NCBI RefSeq assembly: GCF_964204865.1
Contig: NC_135258.1
Coordinates: 9,291,001-9,355,000, forward strand
Direction: 5' to 3'
Source of the DNA: Styela clava
Taxonomy: Eukaryota > Chordata > Ascidiacea > Stolidobranchia > Styelidae
Length of the DNA stretch: 64,000 bases
How positions within the stretch are numbered: the first letter of the stretch is position 1; each line of letters starts with the position of its first letter. Shown piece by piece: positions 59,215-64,000 of this stretch. The position numbers were made by a program, and so were the translations under genes. The notes under the pieces are model-generated. The model had not been told where the DNA came from and did no database searches. It saw only the letters and a program-made list of their open reading frames with translations.

Positions 59215-62200
59215 ATGTTTGGTTTTGAGGTGTCGAATTATAATAGTAAATGGCAGTAATATCAATAATGGTGCATTAATGCTTGATATATTAAAATTAC
59301 AAATACAGCATTATACTACTCAAAAATTTGTAATATTTTCATGCAAATTATTATAATAATACAAATATACTATATGGAACATTTTTCATATTAACAAGTG
59401 CAAATCTAATCTTAATTCATTGAAGAATCAAGTTTGATATACTCGATTTACAAATGATTTATGCTTGATCATAGAAAGTCCGGATATGATTGAGGAACTT
59501 TTTTGAGGCAGAAATGAGAGGTAATGTATCACTGTTCACTTAAATTAGAATTGATTTGGGTATTAAAAGTATGAAATGCAATCCATCTTCCAGAAACCTA
59601 TTTTTAGAAACTCTTCAAAATTTTGGGAAATTAAAAAATAAAGAAACAGGTGGTATTGTATCCCAGCAACCTAACATTTGTTTTATGAGCAAAAAATAGT
59701 TGAAAAAAAATGATAATTTAATATAATATGTAAAAAATCATTCAATCAGCAAAAATTGGATTTTTCAAACATTGTGGTGTGGAGAAGATATAAATTTTGA
59801 TACGATTGATAACAAAAGCAGCGACACAACAACATTGAAAAAAGTTCCAAAAATTGAAGAATATTATTTATAATCATAGGAAGGATGATACGCTATATGG
59901 TTTAAATTATTACCTTACCGGTATTTCTCTTCTATTCAGCTGAATATCAATAAAGAACAAACAAAGAGTTGAAATCATATTGCCATGGTTGTGAGCATTT
60001 CCAAAATTTCAGTTCAAGCTGATTATAAAATAATGTCAATTTGTGTTATTTTGGAATTCAGGTAATGAAAACATTATGATATTAGTAGCCAAATTTTTGC
60101 TCAATATAGAGTCACGAAACCTTGGTATTCCAAATTACCATGATGTCGTACTACCCTGAAGCAATTGAATGTTCTGAATGGAACTTCATTCAAAAATTAA
60201 AAAAAAATTTTATAATCCATGGCTGGATTGAATACAAAGTTTTTATTTGTTATTCGTATTCCATGATATTCAGAACAATTTGAATAAAATTGTGCTACAA
60301 TATACTATAAATCAGTCAATGTGGTAATTTTTGTTTCGATTTCATAAATTAATAGTCAATCAATGTGAATTCAGACAAATCAAAAATGGGGTAGATATCT
60401 AGTAATTAGAACTACTCCAAATAAATAGAATCTCAAAATTAATATAAATAACACAAAATTACAATAGACTGATTTAAAACAATTTAATTATTTGACTGAG
60501 AATTTACAACTGAAACATTGATTCCAAAATACACCATGTTCTCATTTAATTTACTACCGTAGGTTTCAAATAATAATCATAATACACATCAGAATTGAGA
60601 TTGTAGGTACGTTATTACCGGTAACTACAGAAAATATATGATTAATATATTAATTTATAATGTATTTCTGACGAAAATTTTCAATTTTGACTACTTCAAT
60701 AAGAGAGTATATGCAATAAATAAAGTCTTTTATCATTGAAGAGATGCTTCGTAACTTCTCATATACTATATTTCTCCTATAATCTTGCCTTGGTAGAATA
60801 GCCAAACTGGTGCGAAAAAGACCTCATCAATATATTAAAATGAACGAATGCACCTGAAGCCAGACAGTGGCAACTGAACAGAATAGAAATACATGGGTTG
60901 CCCTAAAATTTATCCATACAAAATGGAGGCAATTATTATCACGCGAAGAATTGAAAAGTGTGAGAAATATTAAATTAGTAACCAGATTAAATCATTAAAC
61001 TTTTTGGATTATCAAAGTTGAATGAAATCCGGGAAAAAAAATCATTAAACTGACAAAGTGATTATATTAGCTGAATTTTATGATAAATATGATTTGTCTG
61101 CACAAAAAACTAATATCAAAATAACCACAACAAGTGGTTATTCAACAAAAACTCAGGGTTATATACTACTCGCTTTATTAGAGTAGGGACACCTAGTCAG
61201 GAGAAAGGTTTGAAGAACTCAGTATGAAACCAGTGGTTTATCTCGTATAATTAATGATATTTGGAAGCAACTATAAGTCAGTGAATAGTAATGTTGTCAA
61301 TTGCTTGAAGTAACTTGAAAAAGGGCAATGCAAACTACATGTGCTTTAATTGGAGTTAGAATACAGTGTTCATACACAAAACACACATTATTTCATTTAC
61401 ATCTTGCTCTAGAAATTTATTTGTGTCTAGCAGTGGTTACAATAAATGATTTAGGATGATTCGGCATTTTCGGCAAGCATTGAAAAATATTAAAAATAAG
61501 CAAAGCAAGATGAGTTGATAGATTTTAGTAAATGACTATGAACTTTAGTGAAGGATGTCAGGATGCCAGGTAACGTCATAAAATTGCACTGCCACAAATC
61601 ACAAAATAGAATTTTCAATTTAATTCATTACTGGTTATAAATATACATAAATAACGTGCAACAAGAACTTTAAGATTTTTGTCATAAAATATCTCAATTC
61701 AACATTAAGGAACTTTAAATTGAAACATTCTCCAGCAAATACTAACAAAATTATTGCGTTCTTTCATTTTCCATGCCTTGCTCTCCCAACAAGGCCCTGT
61801 AATAGCAGCAACAGATTTCTTGATAGATTTTCATACAATTTTTATGCAATTTGCCTTCACAGAATGTACAATTAATAACATAGGTACACATTAGATATAG
61901 AGGGGAATACACATTAATTTTATTCAGTAAAAGTACAGTAGTGATCAATTATACTATGTTGGCAAAAAGGATGAATTTCTATCTACATTCAGTATTACAA
62001 TAATTTTACAAATATCAAAAAGGGATTTATACCAAAAAAAATTGACCAAATTTTTTTAGTGTAGTGAAATAAAAAAAAAGATTGAAGCCAGGGATATCCA
62101 AAACTAATCGAATATTCAAATTCATACAACGTTCAGTACATTCGATATGGAAAACCTTTTCGTTTAAGGATAACTTACCGTAACATTCTTAATTAAAAAA

Positions 62201-63210
62201 GTAGGGCTTTTGAGCCGCCAGACAAGCGGATCTAAAGGTACATATCTCAACTGATACCAAACAGAGAGAAAACAATGGCCTTGGGTCTTTATATTTATGT
62301 AATTTTAGATATGACCAACATGAAGATATAGTGAATTATGTAATTTTCCCCATTACCTTGCCCCCAATTTAGGAAGTATTCAATATCCCATATTCGGAAA
62401 TATTTTCTCAGAATACTGAAATAATTGGTTTTGGCCATTCCTGATTGAAGCCATATTGAACTTTGACTCATTATTGACTATCCAACAAAAAGGGAGATTT
62501 TAATAATATAAAAGAGAATTTTGATCTCTTGAATTATTAATGAAGATACTGATATACACATATCCTGATGTTCATTGGAAAATGTGGACTAAATCATACT
62601 CAAGAAGGGCGTTCCTGGATAATCAAATTACTATTTTTCTTTATAAAATATTCCCCATTTGCATTTAAATTTATCAAATTTGTATATAGGACGAGGCAAT
62701 ATCAAAACTATTTATATACCGGTACATACCTCGGTATACACTATGCAATTTTTAGTTGTGTAAATTTGAGAAAATCTTGTTTACTGTGTTTGTGTAAATG
62801 ATAACTTGAAAGAAAAAACAAAGACCCATATTCAAATAGATCTATAATAAAAATATGTAAATAATTATGCAATGATTCAAAATTGAATTTCTTGTTTATA
62901 GTGAACTTAGTCAAAATGGTGGTAAAATAATTATAGATGCACCATAAAAAATTTTAATCACGACAGTGTTCACAGCTGCAAATCAAATATAATATATTTG
63001 GAAAGGATGACAAAAACTATTTTATTCCAATTGTGGAATTCAAAATGCGGAAACGAAAAATTCTTATCAGAAGAATATTTTGAAATATAAAAATATTAAA
63101 TTGCAATGAAATACAAATTTTTTTCCGATACCAAATTAAAAAAATTACATTTTTAGAAAATAATTTTATCATCCCAACCAGTATTTAAAATTTAGGTATT
63201 TATAATTATT

Positions 63211-64000
63211 CTATGAAACAATAAAGGTCCTTGATTGTCCAGAGTATTCCTGAATACCATAGAGTAACGATTTATAAAATCCATGATGGCAGATTCTATA
63301 TATACCCGGTGACGTAGTCTCGTCTGTAGCCCATAATATAGTAACTTCGCTCGTTGCATACATTGTAGAAGTCCTTTTCCAAATAAATTTTGTCTCCCAA
63401 TCTGCGTCAGTGTGAATTGTTTTCCAAGATCCGTTATGCTGTCTTTTTTGTACAAGTAAGAATGTATTATTATCTTGTCTTGCAACCAGGCTACTTCTTG
63501 GATTTCCTGCTACGAAAGAGACTGATACTTCTTCACCAATGGTGTAATTATCTTTCGTATTTTCTATAACATCTCCAAAACTGGAAAGGTATGACATATC
63601 CACAATCACTGGTGTCTGGAATTGGAGTAATTTTGACTTGAGGTTGGTTGGGTGGCAATTACTTTTAATTGGGGCGTTTTTAGCAAGAGATTTTGCCAAT
63701 TTTTGATATTGTTGTATGTACGCTCTTGCTGTATATGGACCATAAATTGTTGAGGCACCTTCATAACGCTGTACCTGATATTCCTCGAAAGTTGTGATGT
63801 AATCGGAATATGTGTTTGCCAATCCTGCAATTACAGCAGTGTACTTGCTTTTAGGATCAATTTCCTTTAATGTCTCAATCACCCCATTTTGAAGTCTCCG
63901 ACCAGTCATAGTTGAAAACTCACCGGGAAGCGCCAAAATCAATAATTGACCGATTTGAAAAATTTGGGTGTCAACAATTTCAGGCTGCCAGTCATACGGG
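63211..64000 (-). CDS. ASAH2: Neutral ceramidase, C-terminal part (runs off the window)
   Basis: The last 262 or so codons in one open exon, continuing past the window end without a splice signal. The visible part starts PYDWQPEIVDTQIFQIGQLL and continues ILALPGEFSTMTGRRLQNGV, which is the conserved end of the catalytic domain. YSDYITTFEEYQVQRYEGAS and TIYGPYTARAYIQQYQKLAK carry the tyrosine/Glu region that completes the zinc site in the family. From about 63630 downward comes the C-terminal immunoglobulin-like domain (VSVSFVAGNPRSS, TDADWETKFIWKR, SPGIYRICHHG). Neutral ceramidases hydrolyse ceramide to sphingosine and fatty acid at the cell surface or outside. The catalytic serine and zinc histidines lie in upstream exons outside this window, so activity cannot be judged. 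Stop codon at 63211-63213. Confidence 0.95.
   Translation of the reverse strand, partial: PYDWQPEIVDTQIFQIGQLLILALPGEFSTMTGRRLQNGVIETLKEIDPKSKYTAVIAGLANTYSDYITTFEEYQVQRYEGASTIYGPYTARAYIQQYQKLAKSLAKNAPIKSNCHPTNLKSKLLQFQTPVIVDMSYLSSFGDVIENTKDNYTIGEEVSVSFVAGNPRSSLVARQDNNTFLLVQKRQHNGSWKTIHTDADWETKFIWKRTSTMYATSEVTILWATDETTSPGIYRICHHGFYKSLLYGIQEYSGQSRTFIVS

Larger units (their letters stand above)
57472..63210. other. Long gene-poor region downstream of the ceramidase gene
   Basis: About 5.7 kb of AT-rich DNA without a supported exon. It holds a hAT element (58029-58574), a repeat built on GGACTTA (58674-59214) and three of the eight TACCGGTA palindromes (59916, 60616, 62717). Part of it may be a long 3' UTR of the ceramidase gene, which ends at 63211 on the minus strand. 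Confidence 0.5.

Overview
This is a eukaryotic, AT-rich window from an animal genome: spliced genes with GT-AG introns, animal gene families, and many small DNA-transposon remnants. An invertebrate deuterostome is likely and an ascidian tunicate is my best guess, but I have no species-level marker. I recognise 13 protein-coding genes plus one short zinc-finger gene. Most exon boundaries were read by hand from splice signals, reading frame and similarity to remembered families.

Layout. 1-3.3 kb: a duplicated non-coding unit. 3.6-6.4 kb (+): a seven-exon secreted C-type-lectin-like gene, followed by a hAT insertion. 8.8-10.3 kb (-): SLC49A3-like transporter. 10.3-16.5 kb: no gene I can support, but several MITEs. 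16.6-17.6 kb (+): PP1 catalytic subunit. 19.9-20.4 kb (+): archease. 21.8-23.9 kb (+): ARMC8. SLC49A3, PP1, archease and ARMC8 all have a coding region in one exon. 26.5-36.7 kb (-): TAF5, 12 exons. 37.2-39.6 kb (+): MAK16, 8 exons. 39.9-42.5 kb (-): TTI2, 5 exons. 43.0-44.4 kb (+): a flavin-containing monooxygenase, 2 exons. 44.9-45.2 kb (+): a short zinc-finger ORF. 46.2-48.3 kb (+): RPIA, 6 exons. 48.3-55.1 kb (-): PTGES2, 6 exons. 57.0-57.5 kb (-): MED31. 57.5-63.2 kb: no gene seen, repeats only. 63.2-64.0 kb (-): 3' end of a neutral ceramidase gene that runs off the window.

Functionally this is mostly a housekeeping neighbourhood: transcription (TAF5, MED31), ribosome biogenesis (MAK16), PIKK assembly (TTI2), RNA ligation support (archease), CTLH E3 ligase (ARMC8), phosphatase signalling (PP1) and metabolism (RPIA, PTGES2, FMO, ceramidase, SLC49A3). 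They do not form one pathway. The arrangement is tight in places: TAF5/MAK16 and TTI2/FMO are head-to-head, MAK16/TTI2 are tail-to-tail, and RPIA/PTGES2 are tail-to-tail with their coding ends overlapping on opposite strands.

The best observations are that RPIA/PTGES2 antisense coding overlap, an intron of TTI2 made almost entirely of two tandem copies of a 228-bp unit, several MITE families with intact target-site duplications, an over-represented palindrome TACCGGTA, and a divergent lectin-like gene with a probable GC-AG intron. I did not find a clearly new multi-gene system.
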